In this document: in pieces, positions 27,375-35,874 of the stretch
Layout of the letters: each line of letters opens with the position of its first letter
Position numbering within the stretch: position 1 is the stretch's first letter
NCBI GenBank assembly: GCA_002412495.1
Contig: DHVE01000012.1
Span: forward strand, 33,984-97,983
Reading direction: 5' to 3'
DNA from: Betaproteobacteria bacterium UBA5216
GTDB taxonomy: Bacteria; Pseudomonadota; Gammaproteobacteria; Burkholderiales; SG8-41
Length of the DNA stretch: 64,000 nucleotides
Notes under the pieces: model-generated
Databases searched by the model: none
What the model was told of the DNA's origin: nothing
What the model saw: only the letters and a program-made list of their open reading frames with translations
Made by a program: the position numbers and the translations under genes

Positions 27375-27767
27375 TCAGAGATTTTTCTCCAGCAAGGCGC
27401 GGATCGCATCATCGCGATGCATGCCCGAAGCGCCCAGCGCGTAGGCGCAATGCATTTCCAGCACCCCGTTCTCAAAGCTCATTTTCATGGCGGCGGCGTC
27501 CTTGACGTTCGCCAGCTTGATCAGCTTCAAGCCATCACGCACGGCCTGCTTACCCATGTCGTCGCCGCAAATCACGCGCAGCGCCATGTTCAGCCGGTGA
27601 CACGACACGTTGTCGATAAAGTTGAGGCCCTGCGCGTCGTCCGCGAGGCTCTCCCAATCCACCTCGTAGGGTATCGCCTTGCCGCAGATTTCCTCGATTT
27701 CCTTTACCCGCTCCGGAAAGGTAACGTCCTGCAATTCCTTGATTTTGCGCCGCTCGTTGAGTCCCAT
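27375..27767 (-). CDS. Small conserved cytosolic protein of unknown function
   Basis: 130 residues: MGLNERRKIKELQ at the start, then an apparently alpha/beta fold with a Cys-containing CGKAIPYEVDW and a C-terminal helix (HRDDAIRALLEKNL). ATG 27767 is chosen because GAGGAGAT lies 5-7 bases upstream; an open frame runs to 27968 but has no such site. It is upstream of the unknown 404-residue gene on the same strand (48 bases between them), so they may be co-transcribed. No function is proposed. Confidence 0.65.
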   Translation of the reverse strand: MGLNERRKIKELQDVTFPERVKEIEEICGKAIPYEVDWESLADDAQGLNFIDNVSCHRLNMALRVICGDDMGKQAVRDGLKLIKLANVKDAAAMKMSFENGVLEMHCAYALGASGMHRDDAIRALLEKNL

Positions 27768-27924
27768 GATATCTCCTCGCGAAAGCGCCATTCTACTGTA
27801 GCGCGGGGCGCTTACAACCGCGGCGTTCGCGTGAGCCTGCCCGCCAGCCGCCGCCGGAAAATCAAGCGCGCACGTGATAGCATTCCTGTTCACGCCACGA
27901 CGACTCGCGCACAGGGAGACCGTT

Positions 27925-28914
27925 TTGCCATTGGGTAATGTCGTCTTGAAACAGGCTCTTGCTGCCACGGGAATCGCGGTGTTTCTGGCGCCGCTGTCCG
28001 CGCGCGCCCAGGAAAACTATCCTTCGCGTCCGGTGCGCATCGTTGTCCCGACGGCGCCCGGCGGCCCCAGCGACAACTGCGCGCGCCTGATGGCGAACGA
28101 ATTCACCAAACGCTGGGGACGGCAAGTGATTGTCGATATCCGCCCCGGCGCGGGCACCATCATCGGCACCGACATCGTGGCCAAGGCCGCGCCCGACGGG
28201 CACACACTGCTGGTGGCGCCGAGCGCGCTGGTCATTGTGCCGTCGAGCTACAAAAAACTGCCGTTCGATCCGGTGCGTGATTTCGCGCCAATCACGCAGA
28301 CGTATTTCGTGCCGAACCTCATCATGGTGCATCCTTCGCTGCCCGCGCGATCCGTGAAGGAACTGATCGCGCTCGCCAAAACGCGCCCCGGTGAAATTCT
28401 CTACGCCTCGTCGGGCCACGGCACCAATCCGCATTTGACGGTGGAGCTCTTCACCAGCATGACGGGGATCAAGCTGATGCATGTGGCGTACAAGGGCACC
28501 ATGCCGGGTTTGATCGATCTGCTGGCGGGGCGCTCCGCGCTGATGGCCACCAGCTCGATGCCGCTCACCGTGCCGCACGTTCGCACCGGCAAATTGATTG
28601 CGCTCGGCATCACCAGCGCCAAGCGTTCGGCGGCGCTGCCCGACATTCCCACCATCGCCGAAGCGGGCGTGCCGGGTTATGAGGCGGTGCAGTGGTCCGG
28701 CTTCTTTGCGCCCGCCGGCACGCCGCCGGAGATCATCAACCGGCTCCACAAGGATGCCGTATCGACGCTGAATCTGTCCGATGTAAAAGAACGCCTCGCC
28801 ACGGACAGCGCAGAAATCGTTGCAGGAACGCAGGAACAGCTCGCAGCGTTCATGAAATCCGAGTCGGTAAAATGGGCCAAGGTCGTCAAGGCGGCAGGGA
28901 TACAACCGGAGTAA
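27925..28914 (+). CDS. Bug/TctC family solute-binding protein
   Basis: 329 residues from TTG 27925, which has AGGGAGA 6 bases upstream; the frame extends to ATG 27874 but that start lacks a binding site. Signal peptide ends at SARAQEN. Ligand loop is APGGPSDNCAR and the following stretch IVDIRPGAGTIIG shows Asp-Ile in place of Asp-Asn. HVAYKGTMPG is present late. It converges on a TauD-type dioxygenase gene with an 10-base gap. Confidence 0.85.
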   Translation: MPLGNVVLKQALAATGIAVFLAPLSARAQENYPSRPVRIVVPTAPGGPSDNCARLMANEFTKRWGRQVIVDIRPGAGTIIGTDIVAKAAPDGHTLLVAPSALVIVPSSYKKLPFDPVRDFAPITQTYFVPNLIMVHPSLPARSVKELIALAKTRPGEILYASSGHGTNPHLTVELFTSMTGIKLMHVAYKGTMPGLIDLLAGRSALMATSSMPLTVPHVRTGKLIALGITSAKRSAALPDIPTIAEAGVPGYEAVQWSGFFAPAGTPPEIINRLHKDAVSTLNLSDVKERLATDSAEIVAGTQEQLAAFMKSESVKWAKVVKAAGIQPE

Positions 28915-28924
28915 GCGACCAGGC

Positions 28925-29794
28925 CTACATCGGTAACGGCACATCAATCGTCGTCACCCTTCGCAACTCGCGGTGATGCTTCGCGTCATCAAACGCGGTG
29001 GCGCGGTGCATGGTGGAGAGGTTGTCCCAGATCACGAAGTCGCCGTTTTTCCATACGTGGCGATAGACGAACTCGCTTTGCGTGGCGTGTTCGGTCAGCT
29101 CCATCAAGAACAAGCGCCCGTCGGCCACCGGCCAATCGATGATGCGCGTGGCGTGGGAAGCGAGGTAAAGCGATTTGCGGCCCGTGCGCGGATTGGTGCG
29201 CGTAATCGGGTGTATCGCGCCCTGCAAGCGCTCTTTTTCTTCATGCGAGAACTCGAAGCCAAGAATTTCGCGCGAATGCGTGATGGTGTGGTGCACCCTC
29301 AAGCCTTCCAGTTTTTGTTTGGTCGCTGCGTCGAGCGTGTCGTACGCAGCGCGCATGTCGGCAAATTCAGTATCGGCATTCACTTCGGGAATCACCCGTG
29401 CCGAAAGCGTTGAATACCGCCCCGCCGGATCCTGAAACGATGCGTCGGTATGCCACAGCCGGTTGCCGAGGCTGTACATGCGCTTGCGGTCATCCGCCTT
29501 GAGAATTTTTCCGCTGTTATCGACATTGGAAATGTCCGCGATCGCATCATTGCCGAAGCGGTTCGCCGCCAAAGCCGAAGCACCCGGCTTCACGTGCAGC
29601 GTGCCGTCAAAGCGCTCGGCAAACGCCAGTTGCTCGACGTCGGTGAACGGCTGGTTACGAAACACCAACACGCCGTGCGCGTCCGTGCCGGCACGCAGGT
29701 GGTCGAGCGTGGCGCGGTCATGCACTTCGCGCAGATCAATGGCGCTGACTTCGGCGCCGACGTGAGGATGCAACTTGCGGAAAGTGACCGTCAT
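28925..29794 (-). CDS. TauD/TfdA-family Fe(II)/2-oxoglutarate dioxygenase
   Basis: 289 residues, the normal TauD length. The iron triad is H and D in WHTDASF (near 114-116) and the distal H in STMHRATAF (near 262); the 2-oxoglutarate Arg is in RELRRVTT near the end. These enzymes hydroxylate or cleave sulfonates, phenoxyacetates and related acids. The start is ATG 29794. It is followed upstream, 51 bases away, by a second TauD-like gene on the same strand. The Bug gene converging on it could deliver its substrate. Confidence 0.85.
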   Translation of the reverse strand: MTVTFRKLHPHVGAEVSAIDLREVHDRATLDHLRAGTDAHGVLVFRNQPFTDVEQLAFAERFDGTLHVKPGASALAANRFGNDAIADISNVDNSGKILKADDRKRMYSLGNRLWHTDASFQDPAGRYSTLSARVIPEVNADTEFADMRAAYDTLDAATKQKLEGLRVHHTITHSREILGFEFSHEEKERLQGAIHPITRTNPRTGRKSLYLASHATRIIDWPVADGRLFLMELTEHATQSEFVYRHVWKNGDFVIWDNLSTMHRATAFDDAKHHRELRRVTTIDVPLPM

Positions 29795-29822
29795 GCGTTA
29801 CCCCGGAAAACACAAAATATTG

Positions 29823-29842
29823 TTTAAAAACAGATGCTTAAA
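29823..29842 (+). other. Copy of AT-rich boundary motif
   Basis: Reads TTTAAAAACAGATGCTTAAA in the 51-base gap between the two TauD-like genes. One of the closest copies of the recurring 20-base pattern. Confidence 0.35.
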
Positions 29843-29845
29843 AAA

Positions 29846-30877
29846 TTATGCCGCTTGCGCCGATTTGACCGGAATGCCGCCGCGCTGCACCCAGCGATAA
29901 CGGTCCGTCAATGCATCCGCAAGCGGTCTTCGCTTCGCGTCATCCACCGCGATCCACATACGCAGCAGGTGGCGCTCGCGTCCGGGTTCGGGATAATCCT
30001 CAAACGCCTCGCGCGCGTGCAACATCGTGTGATTGTTGACGAGCTGAATGTCGCCCTCCTGAAAATCCATGGTCAGCATCAACTGTGGACGATTGGCGAT
30101 CTCCTGCACCTTCAATAGCGCCTCGCGCTGGATCGCCGCCGGCGCGTATTGCGCGCCATGCCGTGCGGCGGAATCATAGTAAGGCAAACTGTTAATGCGC
30201 GCCGTCACCTTGCCGCGGCACTCGCTGAACATCGGCAGACTGAAAAGACCTTTCTCGCCCGCGGGCTCTTCACCGCGCCAGTCGATATGAAATTGGCCAT
30301 ACAGCGCCTCCAGCAGATCAGGCCGTTCCCCGCGCAGCACGTTGTGGATGGTCAATGCACTGGTGATTTTGCTGGCGCCGCCACGCTTGGCGGTGCGCAG
30401 GCAAAACAGCCCCAGCAAATCCATCGGCAGCATGTCGGTATGAAAATCCATGCGCTGGCTGGTTTGATATGCGCGCGCATTCGGGTCCGCCTGTGTGCGC
30501 CCTTCGTCGCGCACATGGCCCAGCAGATGCCCGCGCGCATTCTGCGAAATGGGCGTCCCCAGATGCGCGGTCAGCCCCCAGTAAAGTAACTCGCACTCAT
30601 CATCGGAATATTTCGCGCGCGGAATGCCGCGCAACAGCTTGAAGCCCTGGCCGTTCTCCACGTCATCAAGGATTTTTTCCATCTCGCGCGCCACGCGCGG
30701 CAACGGAAACGCATCCGGCCCGAACGGCACGCGCGCGCCCGCGCGTTTGGCGTGCGCCAGCGCGGCGTCGATTTCCGCCAGTGCGGCGGCATCAAAGCGA
30801 TAGATCCATGACTCATCGTTCTGGATTTTCGGGCCGATCCATGCGTCGGGGTCGGTAATGATGGGGCGGTTGATCAT
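29846..30877 (-). CDS. TauD-family Fe(II)/2-oxoglutarate dioxygenase, long form
   Basis: 343 residues with HxD in DFHTDML (near 150) and the distal His in TMLHAREAFED (near 295), Arg in RHLLRMW. It is longer than the neighbouring TauD (289) and only distantly similar to it. It most resembles TauD-domain proteins of the clavaminate-synthase/GBBH type. Start ATG 30877; the open frame continues to 30937 without a better site. The two dioxygenases probably share one transcript and may act on related substrates. No substrate is claimed. Confidence 0.8.
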   Translation of the reverse strand: MINRPIITDPDAWIGPKIQNDESWIYRFDAAALAEIDAALAHAKRAGARVPFGPDAFPLPRVAREMEKILDDVENGQGFKLLRGIPRAKYSDDECELLYWGLTAHLGTPISQNARGHLLGHVRDEGRTQADPNARAYQTSQRMDFHTDMLPMDLLGLFCLRTAKRGGASKITSALTIHNVLRGERPDLLEALYGQFHIDWRGEEPAGEKGLFSLPMFSECRGKVTARINSLPYYDSAARHGAQYAPAAIQREALLKVQEIANRPQLMLTMDFQEGDIQLVNNHTMLHAREAFEDYPEPGRERHLLRMWIAVDDAKRRPLADALTDRYRWVQRGGIPVKSAQAA

Positions 30878-30976
30878 GCGATGACTCACTATGAATTCGG
30901 ATGCGTAAAATTTATTACCACTGTCATCCCCGCGCAAGCATGAGGGACGGACAAAGATGTTCTTTTTTTGACATAG

Positions 30977-32137
30977 CTACCCCAACCGCGGATCCGCCGT
31001 GGATTCCCCGCGCGGCTTTACCGGCGGACGCGCCTTTAATGCATCCTCGTTCAGCGTAATGCCGAGGCCCGGCCCGTGCGGCACGGCGTAGCTGCCGTTC
31101 ACCAGTTTGGGATGATCGCCGATGATGATTTCATCGTAAACGCTGCCCTCGCTCTGCCGCTCCAGTATCAAAAAATTCGGCACGAGCGAACACGCGTGCA
31201 GGCTCGCCATGTTACACACCGGGCCGGTTGGGTTGTGCGGCGAAAATTTCACGCCAAACTCGTGTGCCCGCTCCGCCACGGCCAGCATGCCGGTATAGCC
31301 GCCGGTGTATTTGATATCGGGCATCACCACATCCAGCAGTTTGCCGCGCAACAATGGCTCAAAGCCCATCACGCCGATCTGCCGCTCGCCGCCCGCCACC
31401 AGCACGCCCATGTCCTCGGCGGCGCGGCGCACGCGATCCAGCACGGGATGATGCTCGGCGCGCTCCGACGTCAAACACTCGGCCCAGAACAATTTCGCCG
31501 GCGCGAGATCACGCAGCAGTTGCAGCGCCGTCGGCTCGTCAAAGCGCCAGTGACAATCGATCAGCACGCCGGCGTCCGGCCCGGCCGCGTCGCGCACGGC
31601 AAAAATACAATCGAGCGCATGGCGGTATTTCTTTTTGACTTCCGCGTCATTCATATCCGCCCAATACACGCCGTCGAACGGCGCGAGTTTGAACGCGGTG
31701 TAGCCCTGCGCCGCGCGGTCTCGTGCGAGCGCGGCGAATCCCGCCGGTGAACGGTCATTCGTCGCGCGATTGATGTTGCCGTAGACGCGTATGGTGTCGC
31801 GCAGCGGCGCGCCGAACAGCCGATGTATCGGCACGCCCGCCGCGCGCGCCTTGATGTCCATCAGCGCCATTTCGGCCGCGCTCAAGATCGAGTTCCACAC
31901 CAGGCCACCCACCGCATGCGGAAACACTGTCAGCAACGGCAAGGCTTCGTCAACGGTTTTGCCTGCGATCATCTCCGCGAGGCGCTTGCAGTTGAGCACC
32001 TGGTTTTCTTCCCAACCGCCGGAAAGCGAGGCTTCGCCCCAGCCCGCAAGCCCATCATTGGTTTCTATTTTGAGAAAAAACCAATTGGTTTTCTCGGAAA
32101 CGTTAACCGCGTAAGGTTTAAGTTGTTGTATTTTCAT
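30977..32137 (-). CDS. Mandelate racemase/muconate-lactonizing (enolase superfamily) enzyme
   Basis: 386 residues: N-terminal capping domain (about 1-125) and TIM barrel. The Mg ligands are seen as D in LIDCHW, E in FWAECL and E in VAGGERQ, with an Asp-x-Lys in PDIKYTGG and His in SPHNPTGP. The residue pair at the second barrel strand is FKLAPF, that is KxA rather than KxK, so it is not a simple MLE; galactonate dehydratase-like chemistry is one option. These enzymes abstract a proton alpha to a carboxylate. A TauD pair lies downstream on the same strand. Confidence 0.8.
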   Translation of the reverse strand: MKIQQLKPYAVNVSEKTNWFFLKIETNDGLAGWGEASLSGGWEENQVLNCKRLAEMIAGKTVDEALPLLTVFPHAVGGLVWNSILSAAEMALMDIKARAAGVPIHRLFGAPLRDTIRVYGNINRATNDRSPAGFAALARDRAAQGYTAFKLAPFDGVYWADMNDAEVKKKYRHALDCIFAVRDAAGPDAGVLIDCHWRFDEPTALQLLRDLAPAKLFWAECLTSERAEHHPVLDRVRRAAEDMGVLVAGGERQIGVMGFEPLLRGKLLDVVMPDIKYTGGYTGMLAVAERAHEFGVKFSPHNPTGPVCNMASLHACSLVPNFLILERQSEGSVYDEIIIGDHPKLVNGSYAVPHGPGLGITLNEDALKARPPVKPRGESTADPRLG

Positions 32138-32253
32138 AATTTCTTGAAGATAATTCGAAACACCACGGAGTGACCGTACAACATTGGGCGGTCACTTTCG
32201 ACATCGACTATATTACCCGCGAACGCATTGACGCGGCACCGAGGAGCCTGACT

Positions 32254-32721
32254 ATGCCTGAATACACCCTGCGCGTGAATGGCGCGTCGCGTACCGTGCG
32301 CACCGACGCCGACACGCCGCTGCTGTATGTGTTGCGCAATGATCTTGAACTGAACGGCCCGAAATTCGGCTGCGGCATCGCGCAATGCGGCGCCTGCACC
32401 GTGCATATCGATGGGCGCGCGGCGCGTTCCTGCGTCACGCCGGTGTCGGCGCTGGCGGGCAAGAACGTCACCACGCTCGAAGGCCTCGGCACGCTCGACA
32501 AACCCCATCCGCTGCAACAAGCCTTTCTCGAAGAACAGGCGGCGCAATGCGGCTACTGCACCAACGGCATGATCATGTCGGCCAAGGCGCTGCTGGACGT
32601 CAACCCCAAACCTTCCAGCGCGCAGATCAAGACCGCGCTCGCGGGCAACCTGTGCCGCTGCGGATCGCACAATCGCATCGTGCGCGCGGTGCAGCGTGCA
32701 TCGGCAAACAAAGGAGCGTAA
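32254..32721 (+). CDS. [2Fe-2S] subunit of molybdenum hydroxylase (IorA-like)
   Basis: 155 residues with both clusters: plant-type ferredoxin Cys 40, 45, 48 and 60, and the all-helical second cluster Cys 99, 102, 134 and 136 (CGYCTNG and CRC). This is the standard small electron-transfer subunit of the xanthine dehydrogenase family. ATG 32254 has GAGGAG 7 bases upstream; the open frame upstream is not coding. It precedes the molybdenum subunit by 2 bases. The closest architecture is IorA of isoquinoline 1-oxidoreductase and the aldehyde dehydrogenases that pair with a cytochrome c. Confidence 0.9.
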   Translation: MPEYTLRVNGASRTVRTDADTPLLYVLRNDLELNGPKFGCGIAQCGACTVHIDGRAARSCVTPVSALAGKNVTTLEGLGTLDKPHPLQQAFLEEQAAQCGYCTNGMIMSAKALLDVNPKPSSAQIKTALAGNLCRCGSHNRIVRAVQRASANKGA

Positions 32722-32723
32722 TC

Positions 32724-34958
32724 ATGACAACCACCACGCTCTCCCGCCGCAAGTTCCTCAAACAAGGTGGCATCATCGTCGCCTCGTTCACGCTTGCCGG
32801 TCCGGCGGCGATTGCGCAGCAGGCGCGCGCACCCCTGCCCGGCGGCCTGAACAACAACCGCATGCTCGACGGCTGGATCCGCATTAACGCCAATGGCAGA
32901 GTCACCATCCACACCGGCAAGTGCGAAATCGGCCAGGGCATTTTGACGGCGCTGGCACAGATTGCCGCCGATGAACTGGATGTCGCTTACGAACGCATCG
33001 ACATGGTGTCCGCCGACACCGCGCGCACGCCCAACGAGGGCATGACCGCCGGCAGCCTGTCGGTGGAAGGCAGCGGCACCGCGTTGCGCTTTGCCTGCGC
33101 GGAGGTGCGCGGCATGCTGCTCGCCGCGGCCGCACAGAAGTTGAATGTCACGGTGGATAAACTCACGGTTTCCGACGGCGCAATCAGCGCCAGTCCCACG
33201 CGGCTCACCTACTGGGATCTCGCCAAGGATTTAAATCTCAAGCGCGAAGCCACCGCCACAGCCAAACCCAAACCGGCCTCGCAGCATAAAGTCATCGGCA
33301 AAAGCGTGCCGCGCCGCGATTTCCCCGCCAAGGTGACCGGGGGTGCCGCGTTCGTGCAGGACATGCGTCTACCGGGCATGGTGTTCGGCCGCGTGGTGCG
33401 CCCGCCGTCGTATCGCGCACAACTGGTATCGGTGGATGAAGCCGCCGCCAAGGCATTACCCGGCGTGGTGGCGGTAATGCGCGACGGCAACTTTCTCGCC
33501 GTGGCGGCGGCGCGCGAAGAGCAAGCCATCAAGGCGGCGCAAGCGCTACGCGCCTCGGCGAAGTGGAACGAGTCACCGGATTTGCCGCCGGGGGGCGCCG
33601 CGCTCTACGAGCACCTGAAGAAAATGCCCTCGCGCGATTCCGTCATCAAGACGGTCACGCCGGTCGGCGCCAGCGGCGGCAAGGTCACCTCGATTGAAGC
33701 CGAATACACGCGCCCGTTTCAGTCGCACGGCTCCATCGGCCCGTCCTGCGCGGTGGCGCAATTCAAGGACGGTAAATACACCGTGTGGACACACAGCCAG
33801 GGCGTGTTCCCGCTGCGCAACGATCTTGCCAAGGCGCTCAAGACGCCCATTGCCAATATCACCTGCACCCACGTGGAAGGGTCGGGCTGTTATGGCCACA
33901 ACGGCGCGGACGACGTGACCTGCGACGCCGCGCTGCTCGCGCGCGCCACGGGCGGCAACCCGGTCAAGCTGCAATGGATGCGCGAAGATGAATTTGGCTG
34001 GGAACCGTTCGGCTCGGCGATGGTCATCAAAATGCAGGCGCATCTCGACGAATCGGGCCAAATCGTCAACTGGCAGCATGAAACCTGGAGCCATCCGCAT
34101 TCGACGCGACCGATGAGCAACCCGGCAGGCAGTTTCGTACTCGGTGGCTGGCATCTGGCGAGCCCGGTTCCACCCGCCGTGCCAAACAACTCGCCGCAGC
34201 CCTCGGGCGCGGCCGATCGTAACGCGGTGCCGCTGTATGATTTTCCGCGGCAAAATATTTTGTTGCACTACATCACCGACATGCCGGTGCGCACGTCGGC
34301 GTTGCGCACTCTGGGCGCCTACGCCAACGTATTTGCTCTTGAGTCGTTTATCGACGAAACCGCGCTGGCGGCGGGGGCCGACCCGGTGGAATTCCGGCTG
34401 CGCCACATGAAAAATCCGCGTGCCCGCGCCGTGATTGAACTCGCCGCGCAGAAATCCAACTGGAAACCCAACACCGGTATTGGCAAAAGCGGCAACGGCT
34501 CATCGGGGAGAGGCTTCGCTTTCGCGCAATATAAAAACCTCGCCGCCTACTGTGCGGTGGTTGCCGATGTCACGGTGGATCGCAATGGCAACGTCAAGGT
34601 TACGCGCGCGGTTTCGGTAGTAGACGCCGGCTTGGCGGTGAATCCGGATGGCATTATCAATCAGATCGAAGGCGGCATCATTCAATCGGCAAGCTGGACG
34701 CTGAAAGAACAAGTCAAATTCGACCGTCAACGCATCACCACGCGCTCGTGGGCGGATTACCCGATCTTCACGTTCAATGATGTGCCGGACGTCGAGGTGC
34801 ATATCATCAACATGCCGAACGAACGCCCGCTCGGCGTCGGCGAAGGCTCGCAAGGCCCGACGGTCGCGGCGATTGCGAATGCAATTGCCAACGCCACCGG
34901 CAAACGGCCCCGCGATTTGCCCTTTACGGCAGACAAGATACGCACGTTGATGGCGTAA
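32724..34958 (+). CDS. Molybdenum-binding subunit of IorB-type aldehyde/N-heterocycle oxidoreductase
   Basis: 744 residues. The N-terminus has a twin-arginine motif (SRRKFLKQ) followed by a hydrophobic stretch (IIVASFTLAG), so the two-subunit complex is probably exported folded by Tat. The catalytic Glu lies in GVGEGSQGP (near 707), and the substrate-binding regions GYGHNGADD and QSHGSIGPS are IorB-like. ATG 32724 has AAAGGAG upstream and follows the [2Fe-2S] gene by 2 bases. The family hydroxylates aromatic N-heterocycles or oxidises aldehydes using water as the oxygen source. The cytochrome c encoded next is the likely electron acceptor. Confidence 0.9.
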   Translation: MTTTTLSRRKFLKQGGIIVASFTLAGPAAIAQQARAPLPGGLNNNRMLDGWIRINANGRVTIHTGKCEIGQGILTALAQIAADELDVAYERIDMVSADTARTPNEGMTAGSLSVEGSGTALRFACAEVRGMLLAAAAQKLNVTVDKLTVSDGAISASPTRLTYWDLAKDLNLKREATATAKPKPASQHKVIGKSVPRRDFPAKVTGGAAFVQDMRLPGMVFGRVVRPPSYRAQLVSVDEAAAKALPGVVAVMRDGNFLAVAAAREEQAIKAAQALRASAKWNESPDLPPGGAALYEHLKKMPSRDSVIKTVTPVGASGGKVTSIEAEYTRPFQSHGSIGPSCAVAQFKDGKYTVWTHSQGVFPLRNDLAKALKTPIANITCTHVEGSGCYGHNGADDVTCDAALLARATGGNPVKLQWMREDEFGWEPFGSAMVIKMQAHLDESGQIVNWQHETWSHPHSTRPMSNPAGSFVLGGWHLASPVPPAVPNNSPQPSGAADRNAVPLYDFPRQNILLHYITDMPVRTSALRTLGAYANVFALESFIDETALAAGADPVEFRLRHMKNPRARAVIELAAQKSNWKPNTGIGKSGNGSSGRGFAFAQYKNLAAYCAVVADVTVDRNGNVKVTRAVSVVDAGLAVNPDGIINQIEGGIIQSASWTLKEQVKFDRQRITTRSWADYPIFTFNDVPDVEVHIINMPNERPLGVGEGSQGPTVAAIANAIANATGKRPRDLPFTADKIRTLMA

Positions 34959-34981
34959 TTTATTCAATAAAAAATGCACTT

Positions 34982-35356
34982 ATGTTTATGACGCGATTTT
35001 GGGCGCTGACCGTCGGCGCGGCCACGCTGACGTTTGCCCTGGTGGGCACACCACGCACACACGCGCAGGACAACAAGGCCTCGCCCCGCGAGCGCGCGGG
35101 CGCCGTGCTGTTTGGACAATATTGCTCCACCTGCCACGGCGTTCGCCTGCTGAAACAAGACGCCGCGTTCGACCTTGCCGCCGCGACGAAGGAAATGCCC
35201 GAAGAACGTTTTATACGCGGCGCTAAAACCGCGCGCGGCACGATGCCCTCGTTCGCCAGCCAGTTGAAAGACGCCGAACTTGCGGATGTCTACGCTTACG
35301 TCAAACGCGGGCACACGCCCGATCTGGACGACGTGCCCATGGAAAGCAACCACTGA
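34982..35356 (+). CDS. Periplasmic monohaem cytochrome c
   Basis: 124 residues with a signal peptide (about 1-29, THAQD). The haem motif is CSTCH (Cys 48, Cys 51, His 52) and the sixth ligand is probably Met 88 in GTMPSF. This is a small class I cytochrome c. It follows the molybdenum subunit by 23 bases, and the IorAB-type dehydrogenases commonly pass electrons to such a cytochrome. ATG 34988 is an alternative start. The gene's end overlaps the likely start of the next frame. Confidence 0.85.
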   Translation: MFMTRFWALTVGAATLTFALVGTPRTHAQDNKASPRERAGAVLFGQYCSTCHGVRLLKQDAAFDLAAATKEMPEERFIRGAKTARGTMPSFASQLKDAELADVYAYVKRGHTPDLDDVPMESNH

Positions 35357-35385
35357 AAGCCCTGCACATTTCAGGCGTTGCTGCC

Positions 35386-35856
35386 GTGGCGCTTTACGCC
35401 GCGGCGTATGCCTATGGCTATTGGCACGCCACCACGCACGCCACGCTGGCGGTACAACTGGCGTATCGCGTGGATACCGGCGTGATCAATCAGATGCGCA
35501 ACGGGCAAATTGAATTTCTTGACACCGACGGCGGCGTGCTGGCGCGCGCCAGCATCGATACCCGTCAAAACGTGGTGTGGCTCGCGCACCCGGATCGCGG
35601 TCAATGCGGCCCCGGGTTAAAGGGCGACGACTACCAGCAGTGCATCCAGTCGCAGACCGAGTGGATTCCACAGTGGGCGCGCAGCGTGCGCCACGCCAAC
35701 ATCGCGCTCGAACGATGCAGCCTCTCGCGCCGCCACGTGAACATCGACAGCAGCCGAGATGCACTGGCACTGTGGTGGCTGCCGCTAACGCGTGTGAACG
35801 GCAAGCCCTATACGCGATACAAGGCGACGATTGCGGTGGATAACCGGAACTGCTGA
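35386..35856 (+). CDS. Membrane-anchored protein of unknown function behind the cytochrome c
   Basis: 156 residues from GTG 35386. The reading frame is open back to a CTG at 35353 that overlaps the cytochrome stop (CTGA); starting there would add eleven residues and a better N-terminal membrane anchor (hydrophobic AAVALYAAAYAYGY). CTG is a rare start, so GTG is listed. The rest is soluble with two Cys (RGQCGPG, YQQCIQ) and a third later (LERCSL), likely in the periplasm. No family recognised. The position suggests a part of the molybdenum hydroxylase/cytochrome operon. Confidence 0.5.
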   Translation: MALYAAAYAYGYWHATTHATLAVQLAYRVDTGVINQMRNGQIEFLDTDGGVLARASIDTRQNVVWLAHPDRGQCGPGLKGDDYQQCIQSQTEWIPQWARSVRHANIALERCSLSRRHVNIDSSRDALALWWLPLTRVNGKPYTRYKATIAVDNRNC

Positions 35857-35874
35857 TCGCCACAGCGCGCCGCG

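Noticed and set aside
35353..35385. CTG as the start of the membrane protein
   Set aside because: Attractive for the overlap and membrane anchor, but CTG is rare; kept as a note and GTG 35386 listed instead.
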